From positions 27,938,707 through 28,002,706 of the forward strand of contig JAWZYU010000025.1 in NCBI GenBank assembly GCA_038380435.1: a DNA stretch of 64,000 bases, read 5' to 3'. Made by a program: the position numbers and the translations under genes. Every line of letters starts with the position of its first letter. Within the stretch, counting starts at the first letter, position 1. The notes below the pieces were generated by a model. That model saw nothing but the letters and a program-made list of their open reading frames with translations, was not told the origin of the DNA and did no database searches. Source of the stretch: Ryuthela nishihirai (lineage: Eukaryota; Arthropoda; Arachnida; Araneae; Heptathelidae). Positions 43,216-55,139 of the stretch are shown piece after piece.

Positions 43216-44175
43216 TATTTTTTTTTAGTAAAATCACCACAATATTACTGTGGTCAAAGAGATCGCAAAAGTTTTTGAATAAATACATTTGTTTTAAAAA
43301 TCGTAGGGAAATTTTTCCTGATGTTTGAAAGGATTCCAGTTAAAAAAAAACATTAAGCTGAAAACATTTCACCTAAATTTGCACCTGTCTCAAACTACCT
43401 TAGCATAACGTTAAATCTACCAGATGCCATTCAATCCATTTAAAAGCCAAAAAAAAAAGGCTGCATTAAAAACATTTTCAATAAACATGTTGTTGCTTAT
43501 TAGGATGTCTTAGAGTTAAAAGATGTGTTTAAAAGATGCATACATTTGTCAGTCCTGATATCGCATGCCATCAATAACACACGAGACGTTAGTCACAACT
43601 CGCAGCTGTTTCGTGCATTTCGGAGAAAAGGCTTGTACATTGGATGCTCTTTAACTTATTGGCTTCCTCTATTGATGCTGAATACATCTGCCGCGTTAGC
43701 AGAAGAGGGCTTAATATTGGCCATTAACAGAGCCATGCACCTGGCACACACTCTTGAAGAGCACAAATAAATGATCCACGAGTGCAGGTGAAGTGGTGTC
43801 ACACCTGTGATTTGCGCGTGGCTTAGTTGCTGACGTAAACACCGACTGTGGCCTCCAGACATGCCTACCACCCCTTTCCAAACTTCGCCCCCCCCCGCGC
43901 GAAAAGAAATGAATGAAGTGTTCATTAGATACATAAAAGATACGAAGACTTGCACGTGTCGTGTGATGAATAAGAATGATGGAAACAGAACCGAACTGGA
44001 GTCGTTTTAATCAGGAACAATGGCATGCCAGGATGCAACCTCAGGTTCCCAGGATGGAGCTTCAGTAGTTCCAAGGTTAAGTTTTAATCTGTTTATTGAT
44101 ACCTTCGCGAACAAAGAAGACATCTATGAAATTAGAAAGATCGCTATCAGCGGGATGGAAGGTTAAAGTAGCGAT
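43216..44175. other. Unique stretch of about 960 bp
   Basis: An 81-codon ORF at 43525-43770 has no recognisable family. C-run at about 43890. No gene called. Confidence 0.4.
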
Positions 44176-44870
44176 TCCCCTGTGCAACATTCTTGATTAG
44201 ATTGTTTTACCTCTGAGCAGCACCTTTTGCACACACTGGCTTAAATGGCCAGATCACAAGGACCCCGAAGGCTTAGAGAAGGTTGGGGGATCTCAGTGGA
44301 CAGCTGTTTGGAGACAGATGGTGCCTATCGTAAAGACCATTCAACGTGTTCTTTAAAGTGCACAAGGTGTGGATTTCATTATGGGGTCCCCTGTGCAACA
44401 TTTTTGATTAGATTGTTTTACCTTTGAGCAGCACCTTTTGCACATACTGGGTTAAATGGCCAGATCACAAGGACCCCGAAGGCTTAGAGAAGGTTGGGGG
44501 ATCTCAGTGGACAGCTGTTTGGAGACAGATGGTGCCTCTCGTAAAGACCATTCAACGTGTTCTTTAAAGTGCACAAGGTGTGGATTTCATTATGGGGTCC
44601 CCTGTGCAACATTTTTGATTAGATTGTTTTACCTCTGAGCAGCACCTTTTGCACACACTGGGTTAAATGGTCAGATCACAAGGACCCCGAAGGCTTAGAG
44701 AAGGTTGGGGGAACTCACTGGACAGCTGTTTGGAGACAGATGGTGCTTCTCGTAAAGACCATTCAACGTGTTCTTTAACGTGCACAAGGTGTGGATTTCA
44801 TTATGGGGGTCCATGGCTTAACGACCCAAACGATGGACGGCAGTCTTTTCAAGCCCATCTACTTAGCCGT
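44176..44870 (-). repeat. 211-bp tandem array of an old SINE-A segment
   Basis: Three units with ATTGTTTTACC at 44201, 44412 and 44623, an exact 211-bp spacing. Each unit contains the SINE 3' half plus the non-SINE flank CCCCTGTGCAACATT. The last unit runs on to AACGATGGACGGCAGTC. Confidence 0.95.
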
Positions 44871-45002
44871 GATCTAGTATGCAGGAAGCTTTTGCTGTAA
44901 AAGAATACTTTCCGCTGCTAAAAGGATCACTTAAAAGTGCGGTTAAGAGAATTTGCTTACTCGGGTTTATCTTCATTTTAAGAGTCCTTGTAGCCATTAC
45001 GA

Positions 45003-45540
45003 GTTGGGTTGTTTTACCTCTGAGCTGCAATTTTTTTGCACACCATGGGCTAATTGGTCAGGTCACATGGACCCCGAAGGCTCAGAGAAGGTTGGGGAAA
45101 GGAACCCACTGGAACAGCTGTTGGGAGACAGATGGTAGCCTCCCGTCAAGGCCATCCAGCGTGTTCTTTAATGTTGGGATGTTTTTACCTCTGAGCGGCA
45201 CTTTTTTGCATATCATGGGATAAATGGCCAGGTCACAAGGACCCCTAAGCCTCAGAGAAGGTTGGGGGAGGAGACTCACTGGAACAGCTGTTAGGAGACA
45301 GATGGTAGCCTCCCGTCAAGGCCATCCAGCGTGTTCTTTAACGTGCACAGGGTATGTCTCTCCCGCACTCGGGGCCACGGCTTAACGTTCCATCCGACGG
45401 ACGGCGGCCTTTTCAAGCCCATCGGTGTCCCCTACTGATCGTGGGCAGGGCGGGGAATTTTGCGGAGATAAATCTCAACGCTGACCCAGCTGGGACTCGA
45501 ACATGGGAACTACAGATTACGAGCCTGGCGCGCTACCGAC
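45003..45540 (-). mobile_element. Two tandem SINE-A units
   Basis: A partial unit 45003-45172 stops at GTGTTCTTTAATG. A second unit runs to GCGCGCTACCGACCG. Same breakpoint style as 36350-37001. Confidence 0.92.
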
Positions 45541-45680
45541 CGCTACCATTCTGTCTTCCAACAACTGTTCCAGTGGGTCCCTCCCCCAATCTTCTCTGAG
45601 CCTTCGGGGTCCATGTGACCTGGCCATTTAGCCCATGATGGCAAAAAAAGTGCCGCTCAGAGGTAAAACAACCCAACCCT
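45541..45680 (+). mobile_element. SINE-A 3' half, inverted relative to its neighbour
   Basis: GCTACCATTCTGTCTTCC to GTAAAACAACCCAACCC. The junction CGCTACCGACCGCTACCATT shares GCTACC between both strands' sequences, a plausible microhomology. Confidence 0.9.
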
Positions 45681-46245
45681 TAAAATGGTTCAACTTGTAG
45701 AAAAAAAGCTAAATACCAAAAAAAAAAAGCAATAATTATTGCAAGCATTTATCTCTAAACGAGTTTCCATCACTGAAAACTCCTTCTTCCTTAAAATCAC
45801 AGATTGATAGCACCTTAAACAGCTCACCAAAGGAAATAACACTCTGATCTTTTCCCCTCTACCAAATATAATGACTCCTTCCCACCTGGTGGTCTGTAAC
45901 CGATAACCTGTAATTCTTCACATTGCCTCCTCCGTAATCTAAAGATCAGTCTTTCTTAATAATGGTCCCTTTTAAGAGATGAAGGCTGCAATTCAGAGAG
46001 GATTTACGACAGATGTTCTCCTCCCCTCATCTTGATGACTCATATGTAACGCACAAAGTATGCTCAATGACTTTTTTTTCCGTCTAGGTGAGGCTTTCAA
46101 GAAGTCTTTCCATTGTTTTCCACCAAAAGCCACTGGACATTCAGTGCCTTTTATGCAACATTAAGTTAATAGCTCAGTTCGTAACTACTCTTGTTATTTG
46201 TAGTAATTTTTACGTATGCATTCTTGTTTATTCTAGGCGTGGAAA
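45681..46245. other. Unique stretch
   Basis: No gene seen. Confidence 0.4.
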
Positions 46246-46247
46246 GT

Positions 46248-46624
46248 TTGGGTTGTTTTACCTCTGAGCGGCACTTTTTTGCACACCATGGGCTAAATGG
46301 CCAGGTCACAAGGATCCATAAGGCTCAGAGATGGTTAGGGAAGGGGACCCACTGGAACAGTTGTTGGGAGACAGATGGTAGCCTCCCGTCAAGGCCATCC
46401 AGCGTGTTCTTTAACGTGCACATGGTATGGCTCTCCCGCACACGGAGCCACGGCTTAACGTCCCATCCGACGGAGGCAGCCTTTCCAAGCCCATCGGTGT
46501 CCCCTACTGAGTGGGCAGGGCGGGGAATTTTGCGGAGATAAATCTCAACGCTGACCCAACTGAGACTCGAACCTGGGAACTACAGATTACGAGCCTGGAG
46601 CGCTACCGACTGAGCCACCCCCGC
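46248..46624 (-). mobile_element. Full-length SINE-A
   Basis: GTTTGGGTTGTTTTACC to GAGCCACCCCCGC. Confidence 0.93.
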
Positions 46625-47017
46625 TTGGTTGTTTGTTTGCTTTGCCTCTGAGTGGCACTTTTTTGCACACCATTGGCTAAATGATCAGGTCACAAGGACC
46701 CCGGAGGCTCAGAGAAATTTGGGGGAAGGGACCCACTGGAACAACTGTTAGGAGACAGATGATAGCCTCCCGTCAAAGGCCATCCAGTATGTTCTTTAAC
46801 GTGCACAGGGTATGGCTCTCTCCCACACACAGCACAATGGCTTAACGTCCCATTCGACGGACGGCGGCATTTCCAAGCCATCGGTGTCCCCTACTGACCG
46901 TGGGCAGGGCGGGGAATTTTGCGGAGATAAATCTCAACGCTGACCCAGCTGGGAGTCGAACCTGGGAACTACAGATTACGAGCCTGGCGCGCTACCGACT
47001 GAGCCACCCCCGCCCCT
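46625..47017 (-). mobile_element. Full-length SINE-A in tandem
   Basis: Variant start TTGGTTGTTTGTTTGCTTTGC, complete to CCCCCGCCCC. The pair resembles 28441-29041, where a CCCCCGC end also abuts a TTGGTTGTTT-type start. Confidence 0.93.
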
Positions 47018-47627
47018 CATTCTTTCATTCAGAAGAAAGGGTATTGCAAAATATCGTCACGTGGCATTTTTATTCCAAAGAAACAAAATTTCAGCAAATT
47101 ACCAACAATCCAACAAAAGGTATCATCTGTGACACTACATTTCGAAATCTAAATGCAAAAGTCTCTTTGCTGAAGACCTTCGAGGCGTTTCCTGTCTCGT
47201 TTCCAACCAAGCATTAACGATTAACACCCCCCGAACTAAGCAACATGTCATCGCAAGGCGATTTATACGACACGCTTAATAAACTTTAGTTACGGTTTAG
47301 CGACATCAAAACATTCTCGTCCTTTTATTCGCTTCTACGACTGCAGTTTGCATATCTGCCGAGAGAATTTCGCTTTCAGCTTCAAAACATTTTCATCAAC
47401 GCGTTGGATTGAGATAAAGGACGGTTGTTTAGCCAGACATTTAATTAACTCTTTCAAAAATTGGTTTTCGAGGAAATTCATTTCAGAACTGAAATGGTTT
47501 CACAAAATATTATGTGGGTAATAACGAATCAATAAAAAAATAGACGCTGTTTTTGTTTTTGATTTATATTTATTATGTGATAACGTCAGAGGTAAGTAGA
47601 AATAATTCTGTTATCTAACTTGTTTAT
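47018..47627. other. A/T-rich unique stretch
   Basis: No gene seen. Confidence 0.4.
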
Positions 47628-47655
47628 CAAAAAATAATAAATACCCACCTAAAGT

Positions 47656-48041
47656 GGGGCGGGGGTGGCTCAGTAGGTAGCGCGCTTGGCTCGTGATCTG
47701 TAGTTCCCAGGTTCGAGTCCCAGCTCGGTCAGCGTTGAGATTTATCTCCGCAAAATTCCCCGCCCTGCCCACGGTCAGAAGGGGACACCGATGGGCTTGA
47801 AAAGGTTGCCGTCCGTCGGATGGGACATTAAGCCGTGGCACGTGTTCCGGATGAGCCATACCCTGTGCACGTTAAAGAACACGCTGGATGGCCTTGACGG
47901 GAGGCTACCATCTGTCTCCCAACAGCTATTCCAGTAGGTCCCCTTCCCAAACCTTCTCTGAGCCTTCGGGGTCCATTTGACCTGGCCATTTAGCTCATGG
48001 TGTGCAAAAAAGTGCCGCTCAGAGGTAAACCCACCCAACAA
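47656..48041 (+). mobile_element. Full-length SINE-A
   Basis: Box A has one change (TGGCTCAGTAGG). Body and tail complete. Bits of SINE-B tail (AATAAATACCC, CCCCCTCAAGCAG) flank it, so it probably inserted into a SINE-B end. Confidence 0.92.
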
Positions 48042-48054
48042 CCCCCCTCAAGCA

Positions 48055-48417
48055 GTTGGGTTGTTTTACCTCTGAGCGGCACTTTTTTGCACACAATGGG
48101 CTAAATGGCCAGGTCACATGGACCGCGAAGGCTCAGAGAAGGTTGGGGGAGGGGACCCACTGGAACAGCTGTTGGAAGACAGATGGTAGCCTCCCGTCAA
48201 GGCCATCCAGCGTGTTCTTTAACCTGCACAGGGTATGGCTCTCCCGCATACGGGGCCACGGCTTAACGTCTCATTCGATGGCCTTTCCAAGCCCATCGGT
48301 GTTCCTTACTGACCGTGGGCAGGGCGGGGAATTTTGCGGAGATAAATATCAACGCTGACCCAGCTGGAACTACAGATTACGAGCCTGGCGCGCTACCGAC
48401 TGAGCCACCTCCGCCCC
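48055..48417 (-). mobile_element. SINE-A, facing the previous copy
   Basis: TTGGGTTGTTTTACC to CCACCTCCGCCCCC with small deletions. With the preceding plus copy it forms a tail-to-tail inverted pair. Confidence 0.92.
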
Positions 48418-48750
48418 CGTGCGTCACGGTGTCTAGATGACAGAAGCGAAGTCTGAATAGAGGGCGGCGTTGTGGTAAAATGATTTCGAGTGCGAAGAAA
48501 GACTGAGAAGGTTTTTACAGCTTTCATTTCACAGCCACTAAATGCAGGACCGCGTACCTTTACCACGACTAATACATTTTCTCTTCCTCCGTTATTGCTG
48601 AAATTAACGCCGTGAAAGTTAGATGAAAAGCTTAGTTTCAATTCTCTTCACGAACCACTTCAGCTTTTAGTATACACCAAAGGATAAAGATAGAAAAGTA
48701 GGTAGTCCGGTAGAAGAGCAGCGGTTGATTTTACCAGTTGGCTTAACATC
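48418..48750. other. Unique stretch
   Basis: No gene seen. Confidence 0.4.
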
Positions 48751-48885
48751 AGGGGCATGGCTCAGTTGGCAGCACACGAGCTCGTAATATGAAGTTTGAA
48801 GGTTCGATTGCGTCAGTGTTGAAATTTAGCTTCGCCAACCGACCCCCACCCCACCTCCCCCAGACACACGCTCTGCTCTCGGCTT
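48751..48885 (+). mobile_element. Old SINE-A head
   Basis: GGGGCATGGCTCAGTTGGC (box A), GAAGGTTCGATTGCGTC (box B region) and GTTGAAATTTAGC are recognisable. Confidence 0.75.
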
Positions 48886-48886
48886 T

Positions 48887-49259
48887 GGGATGGGTTGTTT
48901 TACCTCTGAGCGGCACTTTTTTGCACACCATGGGCTAAATGACCAGGTCACAAGGACCCCGAAGGCTCAGAGAAGGTTGGGGGAGGGGACCCACTGAACA
49001 GTTGTTGGGAGACAGATGGTAGCCTCCCGTTAAGGCCATCCAGTGTGTTCTTTAACGTGCACAGGGTATGGCTCTCATGCACACGAGACCACGGCTTAAT
49101 GTCCCATCCGACGGACGGCGGCCTTTCCAAGCTCATCGGTGTCTCCTACTGACCGTAGCAGGGCGGGAAGTTTTGCGGAGATAAGTCTCAACGCTGACCC
49201 AGCTGGGACTCGAACATGCGAACTGCAGATTACGAGTCTGGCATGCTACCGACTGAGCC
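48887..49259 (-). mobile_element. Full-length SINE-A ending in a long C-run
   Basis: Complete body and head; the terminal CCACCCCCGCCCC has become a run of C. Confidence 0.92.
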
Positions 49260-49274
49260 CCCCCCCCCCCCCCC

Positions 49275-49427
49275 CCTCAAGCAGTGATTGCCACAGAGGT
49301 CTGACAGACGTCTGTCAGTTTAAATGCCAAAGTAGGTCTGAGAGGATGGCGGGACCTCAGCAGAAAAACGAGGCTCGAACCCAGGTCCCTTAGATCAGTA
49401 GTCAAGCGCGCTAACCACTCAACTGGA
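49275..49427 (-). mobile_element. SINE-B copy
   Basis: CCTCAAGCAGTGATTGCC, GAGGCTCGAACCCAGG and TCAAGCGCGCTAACCACTC are present, with a deletion between CAGAAAAACGA and GGCTCGAAC. Confidence 0.9.
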
Positions 49428-49715
49428 GAAAATTATAATGGAGTAAAATGTAAATCATATCATTTGACAGACGCATAAATTCTAAAAAAAAGTTCCTCAT
49501 GTATTTTTTAGAATACACTACGAAAATATGTATTTAGTGACCGTTTTATCAAGAAATATGATAAAATCTAACTTCTTAAAAAAATTATAAAAATGGAATT
49601 GGTAGATTTTATTAACATCTTAAACATATCTAAACCCGATTTCCATCAATATTCATTTAAAATTTAAAACGCTATCGACCATTTTTGAATGAACTTTGCA
49701 GATTTCTATAGTTTT
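49428..49715. other. A/T-rich stretch
   Basis: No gene seen. Confidence 0.4.
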
Positions 49716-49828
49716 ACTTCTGCGGGTCTATATGCTAGGTCACAAGGACCCCAAGTGCTCAGAACTGGATAGAGAATCCATTTAGCAGTGTTAAGAGTTA
49801 GGAGACCACCTCATGTCAAGGTGACACA
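49716..49828 (-). mobile_element. Old SINE-A remnant
   Basis: GTTTTACTTCTGCGGG, GCTAGGTCACAAGGACCCC and AGGAGACCACCTCATGTCAAG keep SINE order. Confidence 0.6.
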
Positions 49829-49830
49829 AG

Positions 49831-50608
49831 GTTGGGTTGTTTTACCTCTGAGCGGCACTTTTTTTCACACTATTGGCTAAATGGCCAGGTCACAGGGACC
49901 CCAAAGACTCAGAGAATGTTGGGGGAGGGGACCCACTGGAACAGCTGTTGGGTGACAGATGGTAGCCTCCCGTCAAGGCGTTCCAGCGTGTTCTTTAACG
50001 TGCACAGGGTATGACTCTCCTGAATATGGGGTTTGGGTTGTTTTACCTCTGCGCGGCACTTTTTTTGCACACCATGGGCTAAATGGCCGTAAGGACCCCG
50101 AAGGCTCAGAGAAGGTTGGGGGAGGGGACCCACTGGAACAGCTGTTGGGAGACAGATGGTAGCCTCCCGTCAAGGCGTTCCAGCGTGTTCTTTAACGTGC
50201 ACAGGGTATGACTCTCCTGAATATGGGGTTTGGGTTGTTTTACCTCTGCGCGGCACTTTTTTTGCACACCATGGGCTAAATGGCCGTAAGGACCCCGAAG
50301 GCTCAGAGAAGGTTGGGGGAGGGGACCCACTGGAACAGCTGTTGGGAGACAGATGGTATCCTCCCGTCAAGGCCATCCAGCGTATTCTTTAACGTGCACA
50401 GGGTATGGCTCTCCCACACACGGGGCCACGGCTTAACGTCCCATCCGACGGACGGCGGCCTTTCCAAGCCCATCGGTGTCCCCTACTGACCGTGGGCAAA
50501 GCGGGGAATTTTGCGGAGATAACTCTCAACGCTGACCCAGCTGGGACTCGAACCTGGGAACTACAGATTACGAGCCTGGCGCGCTACCGACTGAGCCACC
50601 CCCGCCCC
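49831..50608 (-). repeat. 197-bp tandem array of SINE-A 3' halves ending in a full copy
   Basis: Units begin at 49831, 50031 and 50228. Each of the first two stops at ATGACTCTCCTGAATATGGG and restarts with GTTTGGGTTGTTTTACC. The second and third share the TGGCCGTAAGG deletion, so they are duplicates. The last unit runs to CCCCCGCCCC. Confidence 0.94.
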
Positions 50609-50769
50609 TGCATTTTCAGTCTTGGGCATATAAAGTACTTCAGCGCTATTTGTCAGATACACAAATAACATTAACATTATTTGAAGGACTCTTATAGGCA
50701 ACGGAATACCCAAAAGATATGATAGTGACAATATGGGAAAAATCTGGTGACGTCATGCAACACATCGCT
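50609..50769. other. Short unique stretch
   Basis: Nothing recognised. Confidence 0.4.
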
Positions 50770-50777
50770 CTCTAGGG

Positions 50778-50917
50778 CAGGGGTTCTCAACGTGGGGTAC
50801 GCGGTAAAATTTTTTGAGGTACGCCGTGAGATCTCAAAAGTCGCTAGATCTAGTAATAAAGTCGCTAAGCTGGCAACACTGCTGTGCAAAAATGTCATTT
50901 TTCTGTGTTTATCTATA
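50778..50917 (+). mobile_element. hAT-type end, partner end missing
   Basis: CAGGGGTTCTCAACGTGGGG and TACGCGG...GTACGCCGTGAG are characteristic of hAT-derived elements with CAGGGGTTCTCAA ends. The preceding octamer CTCTAGGG could be a TSD. No matching right end was found. Confidence 0.65.
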
Positions 50918-51180
50918 TACAGGGTGATCCAAAAGTAACAGAAAAAGTAAAAATTCAATAATTCGAAAAGTATATACAGTAGCACGATGCGGTTTTCACA
51001 GAAAGGCACAGAAAGACATGGGATTTTTTGTAATAACGAACAATTTTATTGCCAGAATAGTTACATTTGTCACCGACAGGTGGCTTGAATAGCGAATTTT
51101 TGCCAGGTTTTACTGTATTCAGTCGCCAAAATACGTACTCTTGAAGTCGCCCCCCCCCTCCCCACCCGTCAAAAAATAAG
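50918..51180 (+). mobile_element. mariner-like end and internal remnant
   Basis: TACAGGGTGATCCAAAAGTA follows the TA + CAGGGTG...CAAAAGT pattern of mariner terminal repeats. No opposite end was found. Confidence 0.6.
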
Positions 51181-51420
51181 AGCAAAGGCTGTTTAAAATT
51201 TATCTACGCCACTGACATCAGTGTTTCCGCAATAGTCCAAAACACCAAGGAACTTAATCTAAATACGCTAATAAGTATTACTCTGAAATATCAGTATACT
51301 TAAATACTCAGCGGTAGAGGGCACATAGCCTTTATTTCCCCCCTACTATATAAAAGTGAAATTTTAAACTCTCTGATACACTATCTTCCAACTTTTACCA
51401 TTTTTCTCAGGAAAATTTTG
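51181..51420. other. Unique stretch
   Basis: No gene seen. Confidence 0.4.
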
Positions 51421-51900
51421 CATTCAAAATGAGCCTCGACTATTCCGGAAGGGAAGAAGGTTAAGGGGAGATGAAAGAGGGCGCTGGGAGACAGGAAGGG
51501 AAGTGGAGAGAAGGGGACTAAAAAAAGGGGAGGGGAGAAAAAAGTGAAAAGAGAAAGAGAAGCGAACGGCGGGGAAGGGAAGGCACAAAAACTGGACGAA
51601 AAAAAAAAGTGAAAGCAGGGAAGATGGGGAGAGGGGAGGATGCATCGGCTAAAAAAAGAACTAGGAAGAGGGGATGAGAGGAAATTGGCTCTGCACACGG
51701 CGAGAACCAAGGTGCAAAAGAAAGGAGGGAGGACAGCTGGTGGGGAGGTAAAAAAGCTCCCGGATCCCGTGACCAGCCAGCTGTTGCGTTATCCCCGTCA
51801 CAACAGGGGGGGGGGTGCAGGGTGAGGTGGGGGAAGGTAAAGTAGGCTACGATGGGATGGGACTGGAAGTTGTACGGTGGGGGGGGGGGTGTTTAAAGGC
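51421..51900 (+). repeat. Polypurine tract of about 480 bp
   Basis: The plus strand is dominated by A and G, with G-runs up to 8-10 near 51808 and 51881. It gives spurious Phe/Ser/Pro-rich minus-strand ORFs. It could adopt triplex or G-quadruplex structure. Confidence 0.85.
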
Positions 51901-52608
51901 AGAAATGGTGAACAGAGGGGTGGTAGGGAGGACTGAGCCTCCTGAATCTGTGGGGCTCGCACTGACAATTTTTTTTGCCTTTCCCTTGAGAAACGGAACG
52001 AGGTGAAATATGGAAAATAAGTTTCACCCCCTTTTGATTTAACATCTTGTTTCTCGCAACTTGGGATTGTTTTAAATCTTTACCGCAATCACGTGGAGGT
52101 GAAGTTCAGAGTTAATGATTTGCTCTAGTTGATGGGCACTGACGAATCGGCATTCGATAGATGGATCTATGGATATATTTTCAAATGTCTCTAATTAGGG
52201 AGCATTAATTAACCTTCCTATTTCTCTTACGAGATATGGATGTAGAAGTATTGTAGATAGGACAAAAAAAAAACCGATCTGGAATCCTTTTTACATAGCA
52301 ATCTAAAGAAAATTTCATAAGTTATCCACTGAACTGGAAGTAGCGACTGTTACAATGCCGTTTCTGTTGACCTCCAGCCCGACAATGGTTCAGTCTGTTG
52401 AGTTGAATTTCTATTTAAAACCAGTAGAAGATAGGAGGGGGAAAAAACGGTTCCAGGTTTCGAAATCGGGTCCCATTATTGTTCCAGATTTCGAAATCGG
52501 GTTCCATTATTGTTAGAGACTAAGTTTTAAAGCAAAAAAGTTTTTGTTGAAATTTGACGGGTCCCCCTCCACCAACTCATTGAAGTGAAACAATAAGTGG
52601 CTTTAAAC
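51901..52608. other. Unique stretch with a small direct repeat
   Basis: A segment TTTCGAAATCGGGT...CCATTATTGTT is repeated twice within 52455-52520. No gene seen. Confidence 0.5.
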
Positions 52609-52610
52609 TT

Positions 52611-52910
52611 GGGTTGTTGGATTGTTTTACCTCTGAGCGGCACTTTTTTGCACACCATGGGCTAAATGGCCAGGTCACATGGACCCCGAAGGCTCTGAGA
52701 AGGTTGGGGGAGGGGACACACTGGAACAGCTGTTGGAAGACAGATGGCAGTCTCCCGTCAAGGCCATCCAGGGTGTTCTTTAACGTGCACAGGGTATAGC
52801 TCTCCCGCACACGGAGCCACGGCTTAACGTCCCATCCGACGGACGGCGGCATTTCCAAGCCCATCGGTGTCCCCTACTGATCGTGGGCAGGGCGGGGAGT
52901 TTTGCGGAGC
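52611..52910 (-). mobile_element. 5'-truncated SINE-A
   Basis: TTGTTGGATTGTTTTACC to GAGTTTTGCGGAG. A possible short TSD AACTTG/AGCTTG is too weak to rely on. Confidence 0.93.
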
Positions 52911-53526
52911 TTGCAAAGTGTAGACCAATCTTACTATATAGGAATGGACTGGAATTTAGTGTCATCCATTATTATACTTTACATAGAATAACATTGAAGA
53001 TAACTAACTGTTCCTGACACGTAACATTTCACAGGTATCATTCACTTGATGTGTTAATTGTGACAACGTGCATACAAATCATAATTCTTTTACGTTCCGG
53101 TTGACTGCTTTCTGAGATTTCAGAATTTTGTGGCTTTTGGGACGGTTTCAACATAATAATGTAGATGTTGAATTTCAGGGAAATTGCGTTAAAAAAATTC
53201 TGAGGCATTCTTGTTCCTTTGTACATAAATAAAGAACATTTAAAAAAGTTTTCAGTTTTATATACAAAAATTCGGTTCTGAATGGATTAATGAGCACAGC
53301 GAAAAGTGACATCACCTGTTACTTGAGTAATCAGTGAGTTGAGTAATCAGTGAGTATCTGGCACACGAACTGAGATATTCAAATGCAATTCGTAATATTC
53401 AGATCGTAAATATAATTTTTATTATAATTGCCAAACAGAGTGCTTTAGAAATCGCTATATCTTTTGAGAAATTACTTTCTCAACATCTTGTAATGGTGGT
53501 TGGAAATTTAAATGCAAATCAGTGAT
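52911..53526. other. A/T-rich stretch
   Basis: A small tandem repeat GAGTAATCAGTGAGT lies near 53325-53355. No gene seen. Confidence 0.45.
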
Positions 53527-53527
53527 A

Positions 53528-54251
53528 TGGGTTATTTTACCTCTGTCCAGAACTTGTGGGGGCGGGGGTGGCTCAATCGGTAGCGCGCCAGGCTCGTAAT
53601 CTGTAGTTCCCAGGTTCGAGTCCCAGCTGGGTCAGCGTTGAGATTTATCTCCGCAAAATTCCCCGCCCATGGTCAGTAGGGGACACCGATGGGCTTGGAA
53701 AGGCCGCCGTCCGTCGGATGGGACGTTAAGCCGTGGCTCCGTGTGCGGGAGAGCCATACCCTGTGCACGTTAAAGAACACCCTGGATGGCCTTGACGGGA
53801 GGCTACCATCTGTCTTCCCACATCTGTTCCAGTGGGTCCCCTCCCCCAACCTTCTCTGAGCCTTCGGGGTCCATGTGACCTGGCCATTTAGCCCATGGTG
53901 TGCAAAAAAGTGCCGCTCAGAGGTAAAACAACCCAACCCAGAACTTGAGTGCACATAATGGGCTAAATCGCTAGGTCGCAATTTGGGGAAGGGGTGGTCT
54001 CCTGAAACAGAAGACACGTGGAAGCTTCTGTCAATGCCATCCAGCATATTATTTAACGTGCACAGTGTATGTAGGCCTCTCTCCCACACACGGGGCCATG
54101 ACTTAACATGCCATCCATCGGGTGACAGATTTTTCAAGACCACCGGTGTCCTCTTTCTGGGCAGGGCGAGGGTCTGCAAAGATAAATCTCAATGCTGGAC
54201 GAGGTGGGGCTCGAACTTGGAAACTACAGATTACGAGCATGGCGAATAGGG
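53528..54251 (-). mobile_element. Old SINE-A split by a younger one
   Basis: GGGTTATTTTACCTCTGTCC (53528-53556) continues at 53938 with GAACTTGAGTGCACATAATGG and ends at GATTACGAGCATGGCGAATAGG. Confidence 0.8.
53557..53937 (+). mobile_element. Full-length SINE-A nested in old SINE-A
   Basis: Intact box A variant TGGCTCAATCGG and box B. A perfect TSD CCAGAACTTG lies at 53547-53556 and 53938-53947. Confidence 0.95.
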
Positions 54252-54626
54252 TTGGGTTGTTTTACCTCTGAGCGGCAGTTTTTTGCACACCACGGGATAA
54301 ATGGCCAGGTCACATGAACCCCGAAGGCTCAGAGAAGGCTGGGGGAGGGGTTGAGCGGTTGAGAGACAGATGGTAGCATTCCGTCAAGGCCATCCAGCGT
54401 GTTCTTTAACGTGCACAGGGTATGGCTCTCCCGCACACGGGGGCACGGCTTAACGTCCCATCAGACGGACGGCGGCCTTTCCAAGCCCATCGGTATCCCC
54501 TACTGACCGTGGGCAGAGCGGGGGAATTTGCGGAGATAAATCTCAACGCTGACCCAGCTGGGACTCGAACCTGGGAATTACAGATTACGAGCCTGGCACG
54601 CTGCCGACTGAGCCACCCCCGCCCCA
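54252..54626 (-). mobile_element. SINE-A with 10-bp TSD
   Basis: Deletion of CCCACTGGAACAG. A perfect TSD GCGAATAGGG lies at 54242-54251 and 54627-54636, in the tail end of the old SINE-A. Confidence 0.95.
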
Positions 54627-54654
54627 GCGAATAGGGCGTTCAATTTGCAGCGTG

Positions 54655-54750
54655 CCAGATTCACAACCTTACTGAGCCTTCTCTGAGCCTTTCAGGTGCT
54701 TGGGATCTTGCAATTTCGCCCGTTGTCTGAAAAATAAAAAATACTGCTCA
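54655..54750 (+). mobile_element. Old SINE-A 3' fragment
   Basis: CTTCTCTGAGCCTTTCAGG, CAATTTCGCCCG and ACTGCTCAGAGG follow the SINE order. Confidence 0.6.
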
Positions 54751-54752
54751 GA

Positions 54753-55131
54753 GGGTTGGGTTGTTTTACCTCAGAACGGCACTTTTTTGCATACAATGGG
54801 TTAAAGGCCAGGTCACATGGACCCCGAAGGCTCAGAGAAGGTTGGGAGAGGGGACCCATTGAAACAGCTGTTCGGAGACAGCCTCCCGTCAAGGCCAACC
54901 AGCGTGTTCTTTAACGTGCACATCGTATGGCTCTCCCGCACACGTGGCCACGGCTTAACGTCCCATCCGACGGACGGCGGCCTTTCCAAGCCCATCGGTA
55001 TCCCGTACTGACCGTGGGCAGGGTGGGGAATTTTGCGGAGATAAATCTCAACGCTGACCCAGCTGGGACTCGAACCTGGGAACTACAGATTACGAGCCTG
55101 GCGCGGTACCGACTGAGTCCCCCGCGCCCCC
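54753..55131 (-). mobile_element. Full-length SINE-A
   Basis: GGGTTGGGTTGTTTTACC to GAGTCCCCCGCGCCCC, with a few small deletions. Confidence 0.93.
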
Positions 55132-55139
55132 AATGTAAT

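Noticed and set aside
51381..51710. Phe/Ser/Pro-rich minus-strand ORFs
   Set aside because: Complement of the polypurine tract; low-complexity artefact.
53673..54179. 168-codon minus-strand ORF
   Set aside because: It runs through a young SINE-A and the old SINE-A it is nested in. The reading frame is accidental.
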